Shown: positions 9,179 through 20,697 of the stretch, one piece after another
Position numbering within the stretch: position 1 is the first letter of the stretch
Layout of the letters: each line of letters opens with the position of its first letter
NCBI GenBank assembly: GCA_002946415.1
Contig: NJPS01000076.1
Span: 372,001-436,000, forward strand
Origin: Rutstroemia sp. NJR-2017a BVV2
Lineage: Eukaryota > Ascomycota > Leotiomycetes > Helotiales > Rutstroemiaceae
Direction of reading: 5' to 3'
Length of the DNA stretch: 64,000 nucleotides
Program-made: the position numbers and the translations under genes
The notes under the pieces: model-generated
What the model saw: only the letters and a program-made list of their open reading frames with translations
Told to the model about the DNA's origin: nothing
Database searches by the model: none

Positions 9179-11500
9179 TCAATGGGCAACTGCTTCGTGG
9201 ACAACAGTAGCCTTTTCGTCATCCATGGGATAGTTGGTAGGACCAGCCGCTGATGCTTTAACCTTGACTTTACCAGCTTCAATATCCTTCTGTAACTGAT
9301 CCAATCTGGAACCCTTGGGAACACCCCTCCAAGCTGGGATGCCACTATCGAAGACGTCGTCCATTTCTTCGAGGGTCTTGCCTTTGGTTTCTGGGGCTGT
9401 GAGAAACATATGGATGAATGCTAGACCATTGAACGTAGCAAAGATCATGTACATCTTCCAGTTGATGTTCTTGAGCAAAGGTGGGACAGCAAAAGCGAGG
9501 ACACAGTTCCAGAACCAGTTGGATGCTGTCGCGAGGGAGACGGCCTTAGCACGAATCTTGTTGGGAAAGATCTCTGCTGGGTAAGTCCAACTAGTTGGTC
9601 CCCACGTTGTAGCAAAGGCACAGACAAATAAGTATGTCATAGCCTGCCGATATATTTTAGTAATAGTTCAACGGAGTAGTGATGAAAAAGAAGTTCCTTC
9701 TCCAGTGCAGAAATAACAAGCCGATGAGAATACCCAACAGATAGTCCTGCATTCGCATTATTCTAGTGCTTCTAATTCTCTTGGATGAACAGTTTTACCA
9801 GACTGTTCTATACTTAATAAAAGAATAGATATCACACTGTTCTACACCGGCCTGATATTTCTGCGCTCCAGAGGTAGGCTAGGTGGGGGAACTTCAACGT
9901 AATATGAGATGAAGGGATTATGCATTATGATTCCGGCAATGACCAAGATGTACTTACTACAATCCCCGAGCTAACGCCTTTCTTATTGTAGACAATCCAA
10001 GTGATGTTCTCGTTCTGTTTCGTCTTGGTTTCTGCTGTATTTGGCTGACCATATCCAGCTTGCAAACCACCAGCAATAAACAAGAAAGTCATCATGAGGA
10101 AGGAGCCGGTGAGCATGGCTGGACGACGACCCACCCGGTCCAGGTAGAGGATTGCCGGCAGTGTTAAAGCGACATTGAGAATGTATTGAATTGATGCTGT
10201 GAGTAAAGGACTGGCAATGTTGGCCCCTTGCATGATATCTGTAAGACACTCCGTTAGTCTTGAATCCTAGCAGATCGTTGCTACCATTGCGTAAAGACAT
10301 TTAAAAGCATGACTGCATTGCTTCAGGGGATACATACAGACGACGTAATACATCATGATGTTCATGCCACAAAGTTGAGACCACATCTGAATTGACATGC
10401 CTAAAATGACACGCTTGAAGATACGGGGTGATGCCAGTTGTCGATAACTATTGATAGCTTCCTCACGCTCGAACCGTAATGCTTCTTCGATTTCTTGGTA
10501 TTCGGCTAGAACCTTAGGATGATTTAGATTACCACCGCCATGGAGCTCTGCGATGACTTTTATGGCTTCCTCCCATCTGTCTTTTGAAGCTAGCCATCTA
10601 GGAGATCTGGGTAAGAAAAAGAGACCGAAGAACAAGATGACTGCAGGAACCATTTGAACACCCCAAGGGATTCGGAAAGCAGAAGTCGGTTGATCCTTGT
10701 GGAAAAAATTGGTTAGTTCTTGACAGTAACGACTGGTTGAAACTCCCAGTAACTTGGAGGACAATGTACAAGACTAGCTGGAACCGCCCATAAGTGCTCT
10801 CCTGAAACAACCCTCGGTTTAAAAAAGGTAAGCAACGAAGAGGCGACTAGGAAAGTAATTAAGTAGACTTGCCGGGTTATCAGCGCCGCCTCCAACTGTG
10901 GAGGCGCCATATTGAATAAAGTATTGAATAAGAATACCCCATGTGATTGCCCATTGTTGTAGAGAAACGACTCGACCTCGGATCTCCTTGGGCGCGATTT
11001 CTGATTGATAGACCGGGCAAATTGAGGAGGCGATACCGACGCAGATGCCTGCGATAACACGACCAGCGCACAACATGCCAACATTGATAGAAGCACATTG
11101 AATACTTACTGGAGTTTAGCCTTCCAGCTCTGGAAGTAAGGAGACAGGAATAGCACTTACATAGAACCAACGATCCAGAAAACGGAGGCAATCTGAATGC
11201 TAGTGCGGCGAGAGAACCGATCTGCAAGATAGGACGAAGACAAGGCACCAACAAGAGAACCAGCTGGCATCGCACAAGTGATACCACCTTGACCGTAGGA
11301 GACAGGGTTGTTAAAGTATCTGATGTATGCCTGGGTTCCTAAAACACCAGACATACTCGAGATGTCAAAGCCGAAAAGGCCACCGCCTAGACTCGTTAGT
11401 CTAATCCCCAAGTTATATAAAATGGAGTTTCTAGAGAAACGGAGTACTTGCCAATGGCAGCAAAGGAACAAATTGCATAGACGTTGGTGACATACCACAT
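9179..11500 (-). CDS. MFS sugar transporter (SP family)
   Basis: Six exons: 11500-11452, 11386-11161, 11104-10873, 10695-10338, 10238-9958 and 9643-9179, giving 536 aa with consistent phases. Family signatures are AAIGGGLFGFDISSMSGV near the N-terminus, SEIAPKEIRGRVVSLQQW, FRIPWGVQM, LPRSPRWLASKDRWEEA, MYYVVYIMQGANI, DRVGRRP and the terminal PETKGKTLEEMDDVFDSG. Twelve membrane helices are expected. It should be a plasma-membrane monosaccharide/H+ symporter; the substrate cannot be told from sequence. Introns 1 and 3 use GC rather than GT donors (both G|GCAAGT), and the protein motifs are only restored with these donors. Intron 5 is long (314 nt). The start MWYVTNVYAIC matches common relatives. 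Identity is confident; the exact splice sites are inferred. Confidence 0.92.
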
Positions 11501-12791
11501 GGCGAAGCAATTTTAGTAATAGCAGTGTGGTGACTTCGGTACTGAGAGAGCTCGTTGAAAATCCTGATCAGATTTGAAAAAGTTCTGTTGGAAAAACCGT
11601 GGGAACGAGTTGGTGAAAGCAATAAGTTGTGAGGGAATTCTGTTAGTATTAATTATAAGGGGGGTATAGACGTGAAGCCAAGTACAGTTGGATTCCCAGA
11701 GAACATAGACACGTCTTATATATTCAGTAGCACCTTGTTTCTCCAGGGTAGTATAAATGAGCTGAGACTTGGGCCGTTCCCCTCAGTTGAGAGTAGGCGG
11801 CCATCTGCTGGAATCCATAGGAACGTTGTAGTAGTAGTCGGTGTAAGGCAAGCCCTCGCCTTGTTACGGTAAATATGCTCCGGTCACGCAAGGAAAGCTC
11901 CGAATGAGAATCCGGGGCAATCCTCCCGAGCCAATTGCCATGCTATGCAGTCCTACCCTCCCCTACATCATCACCCCATGCCCAATATAAAAACCCGATT
12001 TTGGATGCTCAGGTACTGCAACACATGATCCCGAAGCGTACCACAATCAAGAATTCATCATTCCGGACAACACACATGAGTTAAAGCGCCCGAGGAACTT
12101 CCATGCTATCATTTGGTACTTTGTCAAAGCAACGAATCCTCGGAGCCATTCTCGGGAGAAAACTTTACCATGCCTGCAGCTCCTCCTGTAGTGGATGCAG
12201 CTGCGAGGCCGACGGTATCCAATGGTCTTCAACTTTGCCATGCTAAAATTCCTGCTTAAGCCCATAACCGTATTCTTGAAGGATTTGGATGCATATGTGT
12301 GTCGTTCCACATATGGTTCGATCGAAATGCAGTTTCTGTCAAATCACAAGCCACATCGCTTCTTGTGTTACTTGATATTGCATGCTAGTCACGGACCTCA
12401 TGACCTGTATAAAATCCAACGGCTCACTTTTCAAGACTTGGCATGTTATATGCGGGGTCGCAGGAGAAGCCTAATAGGTGTTTCTTGTCGATCATTCTGC
12501 TGTGATACGACTACCAGCTCATACATACCATTATCGTGCGCAGAGGTATGTGTTTGGTTCAGTCTAAAATAGGTAGGGAAGGGCTTTTTATGTCCTTGCT
12601 CACCTAGAATCGCGATACTGGTAGCCAAGACAGCCGTGGCTCGACGGCATTCATATATTCCATCTGTGAGAATGGTTGGGATTGGTAAACACACATTCTA
12701 TGTTCTATTGCAAATTTCATACAAGTCTTATATGATACATACATAAGGCTGAGGCATGTAACAGTAGCATCGAATCTTTGTTTTCTGTTAC
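11501..12791. other. Intergenic region 5' of the sugar transporter
   Basis: About 1.3 kb between the transporter promoter and the 3' end of the thioesterase gene. Open frames (for example 12195-12572) have unlikely composition and no family resemblance. Nothing specific is seen. Confidence 0.55.
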
Positions 12792-13781
12792 TCAAGGTTT
12801 CGGCGAAAGCTCGTCGACTATATTCTGTGGGTCTTTCCATGCGAGTGCAACATATCTAGCAAAGCATGTCAGTGCTGCACCTTCATAATACTGCTGTGAC
12901 CCCAATACAGGCACGCTTTCGGACACTTACTTTGTGTGACTTCCACGCGCGGCAATTTGTCCTTTCACGTTTGTGAATTGAATCGAAGTATATGCGAGGG
13001 TCTTTCCAACTGTCCAGCGGTTAGCCGGTAATGGATCACCAACTCGGGGGACAACTCACATTTGTCGCAAGTAGCAATGGCCTTCAGTGTGTCTCCGACC
13101 TTACCGCCAGAATTGAGATACGTAACTTTGAAACATCAGCGAGATACTCGTTGTGTCTCCAAGTTCGCCTGCTACTTACTGTTCATATCAGTACTAACAC
13201 CAGTTGCATGCAGTCCCTGTGATGCAACAGCTAGGGAACCACCTAGATCGACCATGCTTGCGATTGTTCCGCCGTGAATGATTTCAAGTCGGTTCTATCA
13301 TCAAAGTCAACATGTGGGGAAAGGCGCTGGAGCTAATCATTCTCACAGTGTGCTCTTTCTTGATATCAAGCTCAAAATCGACACGTCCGGGCTCAGCTGC
13401 TGTGACTCGCAGCTTTCGAAGTCAGCCAAGACTCAAAGCTCTCCAGGAATAAGCGGTCTTACATTCTCGCCAAAGAGTCTGTGAGGAGTCAGCCATGAAC
13501 TTAGGGACGAGAAATGTGCTAATAGTAGCTGTAGGAATGGCACAATTGCCTGCTCTTTCTCGTGAAAGAAAAGGGTAGACTGCTCATATAGTGCACATCT
13601 TCTTTTCGGTCGAATTGTTTGAGAAGGGAGGTCAATGGCGACATGGAAAGAGCATCCTCCTACCTCGGTTCTAGTCCTGACGACTCGTGAAATGATTTCA
13701 GGACCTGTGATGAGGTTAGCATAGAGTCAATCAGGATATAATGTAGTTACGCACTGATCGGACAAATCTAAGAGCAGCCAT
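12792..13781 (-). CDS. 4HBT (hot-dog) acyl-CoA thioesterase-like protein
   Basis: Eight small exons: 13781-13751, 13706-13664, 13478-13463, 13412-13347, 13294-13180, 13125-13060, 13009-12931 and 12855-12792 (159 aa). All donors are GT, all acceptors AG, and the phases close exactly. The product contains IIHGGTIASMVDLGGSLA and TYLNSGGKVGDTLKAIA, the hot-dog core of the THEM2/ACOT13 and PaaI-like group. HGGTIASMVD carries the active-site helix. The N-terminus MAALRFVRSVRPEIISRV is basic and could target mitochondria. Expected role: hydrolysis of acyl-CoA thioesters; the substrate is unknown. The third exon is only 16 nt, after a 185-nt intron. It supplies RLFGEN, which joins smoothly to LRVTAAEPGRVDF. 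The gene shares a 254-bp divergent promoter region with TFB2. Confidence 0.87.
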
Positions 13782-14035
13782 TTTACAAATCTAAACTCAA
13801 ATTATGAAAACAACAAAACTCCTTCACTTGACCTCCTAGCCTTTATAAACGATAAAATTCCACTTACCTCAAGCTGTGACGATAGCTGTGACGATGGTGC
13901 TAAAGCAATATGGCCCGTGCGCTCGGAGGGATGCGAACCTCCACCAGGCTACTACAGTTAGACCTGCGAGGCTACCATCAATTCTTCAACTATGCATAAT
14001 CATTAATTTTTGGAGACAACAAGACATTTCCAAAG
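13782..14035. promoter_or_regulatory. Divergent promoter region, thioesterase / TFB2
   Basis: Only 254 bp separate the two start codons, so both promoters must lie here. A tRNA-like fragment (13911-13990) was considered and rejected. No clear TATA box was seen for either gene. Confidence 0.5.
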
Positions 14036-15595
14036 ATGTCTGTCTCTTCTCTTGCGTCGTTTGAGTATCTGGAGAGGCTTCCAGGTACTACATTCAGACG
14101 ATTGTACCAACAGCCTTCTACTTCGTTAGCCATCTTCCGACGAATGCTTCCGCACCTGGGTATGGACTTCATCTTGTTGCAGCGAGTTGGACACTGACAC
14201 AGGTTGTAGCAAAAACGTTTGTGATGGCATTGCTTTACATGCCGAAACCTTTACCCCTCACTGACCTTGACTCCTGGGTTCAACAGAAGAGCAAAAGGTT
14301 CGTGGTCCGCCTGAACATTGAGCGCATTCGCTGATTCTTTGAAAGACAAAAAGACCAAGCTCTTTCTTTACTATCACGACTGCATATCGTTACCATCACC
14401 GCATTGACTCGCGAAGAGCCGCAGACCGTGGCATTGACTAAAAACTTCGGATCGTCGTTGCGACTTGCGCTCACTGGTGGAGGAGACCACCAATCTTTTG
14501 GGGTTCCTTCATCTGATCTGGTTACAGCAGATGTTGATTTAGATTTCTTGGACGAACATGCACGAACGCAATGGGAAGGTATTTTACATTATATGGTGAA
14601 CAGTGTTGGGGAGGGGATACGACAGGAGGCCCAGGGACCAGCGAACTCGGTCAAACAATTATTGGAGGCAGGAAAGCTCGTTACAAGGGGGCGGGGCGTC
14701 GGTATCACACAGGCTGGGTTCTCGTTTTTACTGCAAGAAGTTAACGCGCAAGTGTGGACTTTGCTCTTGCTCTGGATTGAGAATGCTGAGCAGGTCAGTA
14801 TTTGTTTCCCCAGCTTTCAGCTAGTACTAACCTGTTCAGATGGGAATGGATAATGTCGATGTGCTGTCTTTTCTCTTCCTATTAGGCTCCCTTGAACTTG
14901 GACGCGCATATACTACGACGACACTTACAGACACCCAACGTAAAATGCTAAAATATCTCACCGACTTCGGACTGGTATACGTTCCGCCTTCTTCACCCAA
15001 TCAATTCTTTCCCACCCGCCTTGCTACAACCCTCACATCTGACGCCAGCGCTCTTCGCAGCGTTTCTGCCGGTTTCGACGCAGCACTTAATTCCGCTCCT
15101 GGTTCAAAAGGCTTCGTGATAATAGAGACTAATTACCGTCTCTACGCATACACCTCCTCCCCTCTGCAGATCGCCGTCCTCTCCCTCTTCACCAAGCTCA
15201 GCACCCGCTACCCAAACATGGTCAGCGGCCGCGTAACTCGCGACTCCATCCGCACAGCCATATCCCACGGGATCACCTCCGACCAAATAATATCCTACCT
15301 CAGCACACACGCGCATCCGCAACTCCTCAAACAGCCCGCAGCACAAGCAGGAGGTCCAGTCCTTCCTCCTACAGTCGTTGATCAAATCCGATTATGGCAG
15401 ATCGAGAACGAGCGTATGAAAGCGACGCCAGGCTTCTTGTTTAAAGACTTCGATAGCCAGAAAGAATACGAAGGGTGTGTGAAATACGCGGATGAGGTAG
15501 GTGTGCTGGTTTGGAAGAATGATCCGAAGAGGACGTTCTTCGTTACGAAGCATGAGCAGCTGAGGGATTATATAAAAGCAAGGAAAATAAAATAG
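14036..15595 (+). CDS. TFB2: TFIIH subunit Tfb2 (p52)
   Basis: Four exons: 14036-14159, 14210-14297, 14346-14793 and 14840-15595 (471 aa, close to human p52 and yeast Tfb2). The N-terminus reads MSVSSLASFEYLERLPGTTF; the next conserved blocks are RRLYQQPSTSLAIFRRMLPH, AKTFVMALLYMPKPLP, ALTREEPQTVALTKNFG and GDHQSFGVP. The C-terminal half has TQRKMLKYLTDFGLVY, FIIETNYRLYAY-like sequence (FVIIETNYRLYAYT) and the Tfb5-binding end with WKNDPKRTFFVTKHEQLRDY. Intron 1 uses the acceptor GGTTGTAG, required to give HLAKTFV. Tfb2 anchors the XPB helicase in core TFIIH for transcription initiation and nucleotide excision repair. It is expected to be essential and constitutively expressed. Confidence is high. 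Confidence 0.95.
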
Positions 15596-16645
15596 TGCGG
15601 ATGGGTTATTTTGGGTTGGATAGGAAGGAAAAAGGGGCAATTTCTCTTGAGATTCGCATAGCGAGGCGTTTTTATATAGGGCTGGGTTGGGTATTCGGGC
15701 ATCTTGGCAATGATTTCGATTTACACTTGTCTAAATGGTGTGGACATGTTAGTACAGCCATGAACTTTTGAAACGCAAATAAATGCAATGTCTTTCCAGT
15801 ATAATCTCCTTCCTGAAGGATCTCTAGCTCTACCCAATATAATCGAAGTTGGAAATTATGTTGAACTACCACAAAAACACTCGTAGTGAAAATAGAGCTA
15901 CTCAGGGGACGATTGTCTAGTCACAATGAACGAGCTGACTATCTTACACATCACTTATCCACTCACCACAGCTCTTTCAAGTACAGAAGCAGAACACAAT
16001 GCAAGCGTCAAATCATTAATATCATTCATTATGTCCATTCGTCCCTTCATCACCCATCATCATCATCCATCACCACATCCCAATCATATCAGAAAAAGAT
16101 TCGTAACTTCGTAGCTATCAAGAAGGATCCAAGAATGAAAAGTAAGAGACAGAAATCTTGCGTGCGTAACGTAACCTAAAACTAATCATATCTTCATCCT
16201 TAAATAAAATAGACAACCAAAAATGGCAGAAGCTGATGAGTCGAAGCTGTTGTCCGGAAAAGCCTACCCCTCCCTATCCATCCACCCATGTCTTCCATAT
16301 GATATGGGAACAATAGTCTAAAAAAGTCCGTGTCAAGGAAAATAGTAAGAAAAACAAAGAATACAATCTGCCTGCGTATTAAGTAAAGACCAAGTGGTAA
16401 AGTCCTATTCCAGTCCACCAAAGAATACCCAGATCCCAACGCCTGTCATCCTCGGCACCATTTATAGCGCCCACATGTCAAGTAGATGCATGTTTCAAAT
16501 TCGTCAGGACTGGATATCTTAAGTCAAAGTAGCCAACATGGCTCTGACTAACTTTGGTGGAGGACCTGGAGGGAGAGAAGACGATTAGCTTGCATTCACG
16601 AGAAGTGTGCCTATTCCGGTGACCCACCTTACTCAGGTTCGACAC
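15596..16645. other. Convergent intergenic region
   Basis: About 1 kb between the 3' ends of TFB2 and the DUF8035-type gene. It is AT-rich with a CATCATCATC stretch near 16056. No gene is supported. Confidence 0.55.
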
Positions 16646-18587
16646 CTAATAGGCATATTTCGGCACACTGATGCTCATCCTACCTTTTTTGTCTTTTTCA
16701 ATCCTGACTCCTCCCGACGGCTCTACGATCTTCTCCCTCACGATAGTTACATCTCTATCGTCTTCGCCATACAGAACCAGCTGCGAGTCGCTAGCTCTGG
16801 CACTGTGGCGATGGCGTCGGCTGGCGCGACGCTCGGCCTTGAGAAGTTCCTTCTCTGCTTCTAGCGCCCTGATCTCGGCACGGATGGCCCGTTCGTCCTT
16901 GGACCGGCGACGGTCCTGAGGTGCGGCAAGGCCGAGTGGACCAACATGCATGGGTTCCGAGCGCTCGATGATTTCGCGTCTTTCGTACTCGAAGCTGCTC
17001 TCCTCGCGAGGACGGCCTTCCAGGATGACTGGCCCGCGGTGTTCATGGTGCTCACGGTGCTCATGGTGGCTATGATGGTGGCTATGATGGCTATACTGGC
17101 TCTGTGCTGGAGATGGCGCACGGTGTTCGATGATTGTAGTGTCATGAACAATCTCGACGTTTTGAGGTGGTGGTGGAGCCATTGGTGGTGGTGGTGGCAT
17201 AGGAGTGTATACCTGAGGTGGCGGCATTGGTACATATTGTTGTGGTGGCGGCATAGCATATTGAGGAGCCGGTGTTGGCATCGGAGCAAAGTGAGGAGTT
17301 GGTGGTGGAGGCATGGCTTGCACTGGAGGTGGAGGTGGAGGGCCACCTTGAATATTATAGACTTCATGGCGCTCTTCGATTATAGTTCCTTCTGAGCGGC
17401 CACCAGACATTTCGTTTTCTGGACCAACGCGGTATGTTGTTAATGTTGTTTCGACTTCCTTGGCTGGGTAGGGTTAGGGGCAAGCAAAATGGCAATCAAT
17501 GAGGGATATGGGTGAGTGAAAATCACTTACTCTCAACAGTCTTGTACTCCTCGCTCAGCTTGATAACCTCGTCAATATTCTCCCTTCCAAGAGCTCTTTG
17601 AATGATAATGGTGTCGCCCTAGAATTATTAGCAGGTCGCTCAGCCGAAATGCAGTGTAAATCTAACCTCTTCTTCGAATGGATATCCCAAGTCAATGATC
17701 GCCTTCTTACTGACGAGCCTTGTTGGCATTCTTGTCTTGCCCTTCTTTGGGAATTCGCTCCTTACAGAGATCGTGGTACCGCTATCAGATGAACTAATAC
17801 TCGAGCTCCTAACACTTCTTGTCGCGGTTGAACGGCTTTCTCTGCTTCGACTTCTTCTCCTTCGTCGGACGATCTCCCTTTCTCTAATTCTCTCGGGATA
17901 AGCTCTGAAGTCATCGTCACCATAGAAATCAGGTTCAGCTATTTTTATGTCCTCATAGTAATCTCGCTCAACGTGTCGTCTAGACGGGGGGCCTCTCCTT
18001 GGTAGTGAAACTGGTGTCAATGGAGGTGGCCTAAGGTCGACATGTCTCGCTGGCGGTCCATATTCGTCCCTGTCCCTTTCCCTTTCCCTTTCCCTTTCAT
18101 ATCTTACCAACGGCTGTCGATCAAATGTGTCCAAAGAGCTCTGCCTTCTCAGGAAGGCTGGTCTATTAGGTGTACGTCTGGGTGGTGGAGAATCATCATA
18201 GTCTCTCTCCCTTTCTCTTTCCATCGTAATAGTAGTTCGTTTGAGCCTCTCTGGCTCCCTCTCTTTTTGCAGGAATCTCGGACCGTCATAATAATCTCGT
18301 TCTTCGTACCGTTCTTCTTCGAAACGTCGTGGACCTCGGCGCTCATAAACATCATCGAAGGATCGCTCTCGTACATGACCACCACCGTGCCCAGGGGCTG
18401 TTGCTCGAAGAAATCGTGATTCTCGATCTTCGCGGTCTGCGAAACGGACTCGCTCACGTTCCTCCCTCTCTTGAACGAAGCGGTCACTGTCCCAACGAGT
18501 ACCACCACCACCACCACCACGGCCGCCGCCGCCTCCGCCGCCGCCTCCTAGGTCTCCTGTCGAACTACGGTACGGATCTCTGGCCAT
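16646..18587 (-). CDS. DUF8035-type low-complexity protein
   Basis: Three exons: 18587-17667, 17618-17531 and 17463-16646 (608 aa). Introns of 48 and 67 nt have normal GT/AG ends and branch sites. The N-terminal ~270 residues are disordered: a poly-Gly stretch, then many Arg-Glu/Asp repeats and an RS-rich patch (RRRRRSRSRESRS). The only folded part is TRMPTRLVSKKAIIDLGYPF followed by EEEGDTIIIQRALGREN, which matches the fungal DUF8035 domain. Then come proline-rich repeats (MPPPPP, PAPQYAMPPP), a His-rich patch (HHSHHHSHHEH), a charged helix and the end KKGRMSISVPKY. Function is unknown. The RS and RGG-like composition suggests RNA or protein-scaffold contacts, but that is only inference. Confidence 0.85.
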
Positions 18588-19581
18588 GACTTGTGGTGTG
18601 TGAATTTACAGTCGATATGAAAAACCGTGGGAGATAACCGATGTGCTTTTAAACAATGGGTTTGTTAAACAATAGGTTTGTTGTTCAGCTGCGAGGTGAG
18701 AAATGTCTCATGCGAAACACTTCAGTTTGGATGGATCCGTACCCCGCCCAAATGATAGACGCTGAAAAATCAACCAACACCGACCGAGAAAACCCTGGGG
18801 CTAATCCTTTCGTAGCCGGAGATGAATGGGCAAAATTTTCTTGCGATGGTAAAAGGGGAGGTTGGATTCTTATCGCACAAAATAGTGAAGGGCTCTGGAT
18901 TCTAGAAATGAACAGTGGGTTCAGGGAATTTGAGTTTATGGGAAGTGTGAAGTTTGCAGTTTGGGAGGGAGTTTGAGAGCAAAAGCAGGCTTGGTCGGCA
19001 CATTCAGGTTATGAGCTATGACGAGAAGGATCAGGGAGTTTCAGTGTCGTTCCTCAATGTGATTGGGCAAGGCATTTGCTGCCCAAGCATGGGTGTGTGC
19101 GGTTTGTGTACGGAAGTACGAGTACTCGAACACATACACGTGAAGGGAATCGTCCATCTGGGATCTTTCCCACCTGCAGAGTTTATCACCGAACATGTCG
19201 CCATGAAAACGTTGGTGTTGGCGCGGGAGGTCCCCCTTTGCTTTGTCTCTTATATGAAACATCCATCTGTGATGTACGTAAGGTTAAGGGTATGGCCATT
19301 GTCTCGCCTCTCGAGAGAGTTACTTCTATATCAACGTTGCAGGACAAGTCGCAAGTCATCAGTGCGAGCAACGCACCTTAGACTGTCCACATCGGCGTTG
19401 GTGTCACGAGTAATGGAGCTACAGAGGGGTCAAGGCAGGGGCTATCCTTTGACCGCCCCTTGCACGTTGATGACGCAGAGATGCTGAACTGATTACTTTT
19501 TCCTTATCCCATGCCGGCCATCGCTGAGAATGCGCAAATCTTGGTGTCGCGGCACTGTACGGATATGGAGAGTTACTTTTA

Positions 19582-19610
19582 CCATCCCATCCCATCCCAT
19601 CCCATCCCAT
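19582..19610. repeat. (CCCAT)n microsatellite
   Basis: About six perfect copies of CCATC/CCCAT in a row, followed by one degenerate copy (CTTATCCC). Confidence 0.9.
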
Positions 19611-20576
19611 CTTATCCCAAACCCTCGAAAATGTGGTTTCCACGGCCGATATCTCGTATGCAGAATACCCACAGCAATATTCGATATCGAAATCATTATC
19701 AGATCGCATGGAGATCTGGTCGACATCGCATCTGCTTTAAATTACATCTAGTGGAGCGGGCCGAGATCATTTGAACCAGACCCAAGGAATTTTCATGTCA
19801 GGTCGAGGTATTCATGCCTAACGGAGGGTCCATTTACTCTAAACGACTGTTTGATATAGATAGACTCCGTATATCTGGGTGCACCTAGCTGTCGAGAATC
19901 GAGATAGTCGAGGAACTGTCATCTGCCGTCGGCCGTTGAACTCACTGACACTGAAAGGACGAACCATGGTTGCCAGTGTACTGTACTGTACCTCGCACGC
20001 CAGCAACATGCTAGTGCAATAGGCGAACTGGATCCGGACACCTGGAGAGAGCTTTTCCGAGTACTTGCCGGGGCTTTGAGGGGCAATATGGTACTTGGAC
20101 CTTTCATCACGCTACGACTCTTTGGATGCAGGGAGAACATTACACAGTACACATTTTTTGTGCACATTTTCTACGAATACTGCTTCCTTCCATGATATGC
20201 AGCCCATCAAGCGGTGGACGGGGGTTTTCGCTTTGCTTCTCCGTACATCCGAAGAACAAGGTCTAGAAATTCGTGAGGGCAAACAGACTTACGACAGCCG
20301 ATTGCGAGCCCATAACAGCCTCAACTTTCCCCACCAGGGTAAAGTGGTACTCAGAACACCATTGGAGCATTTCAATCTCGTTACGGCCGGATAGTAGATC
20401 TTCCCCGCAAACAAAGTGTATCTTCAAAATGCTTAACCTTCAGTTTGGCAGCGGAACAAGATGTTCCGTCTGCAAGTTCACTGTTCTTCGGAAATTGGAG
20501 GCAATTGCAGACATGATGCGATGAACTCTAGCAGTTGCAGAGAGCTAGCGACAGCGGAGCTGGTAAGTCGGAATGG

Positions 20577-20583
20577 TATATAA
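20577..20583 (+). promoter_or_regulatory. TATA-like box of the CE16 esterase gene
   Basis: TATATAA lies about 115 bp before the start codon at 20698. The assignment is positional only. Confidence 0.35.
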
Positions 20584-20697
20584 CGTCCACTGTTTGTCTG
20601 TTCTTTGATTTGATTACTTGTCGATATCATTTCAGTACCGATTTCCTGGGACCCTTCATAACTCCGGCACTACTTTGTCGCCTCATTGGAATACAAG

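Larger units (their letters stand above)
18588..20697. other. Divergent intergenic region, DUF8035 gene / CE16 esterase
   Basis: About 2.1 kb containing the promoters of both flanking genes. A pentanucleotide microsatellite lies at 19582-19610 and a TATA-like site at 20577. Open frames such as 18954-19487 look non-coding. Confidence 0.55.

Noticed and set aside
12195..12572. 125-codon plus-strand frame between the transporter and the thioesterase
   Set aside because: No family resemblance or codon signal, and it overlaps the likely transporter promoter.
13911..13990. tRNA-like fragment on the minus strand (GGTTCGCATCC near a possible T-arm)
   Set aside because: Position 58 of the T-loop is not A, the stem pairs poorly, and no matching 5' acceptor strand (GCGCTCG) is found upstream, with or without an intron.
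18954..19487. 177-codon plus-strand frame
   Set aside because: No domain, no intron signals and unusual composition; treated as chance in a 2-kb intergenic region.
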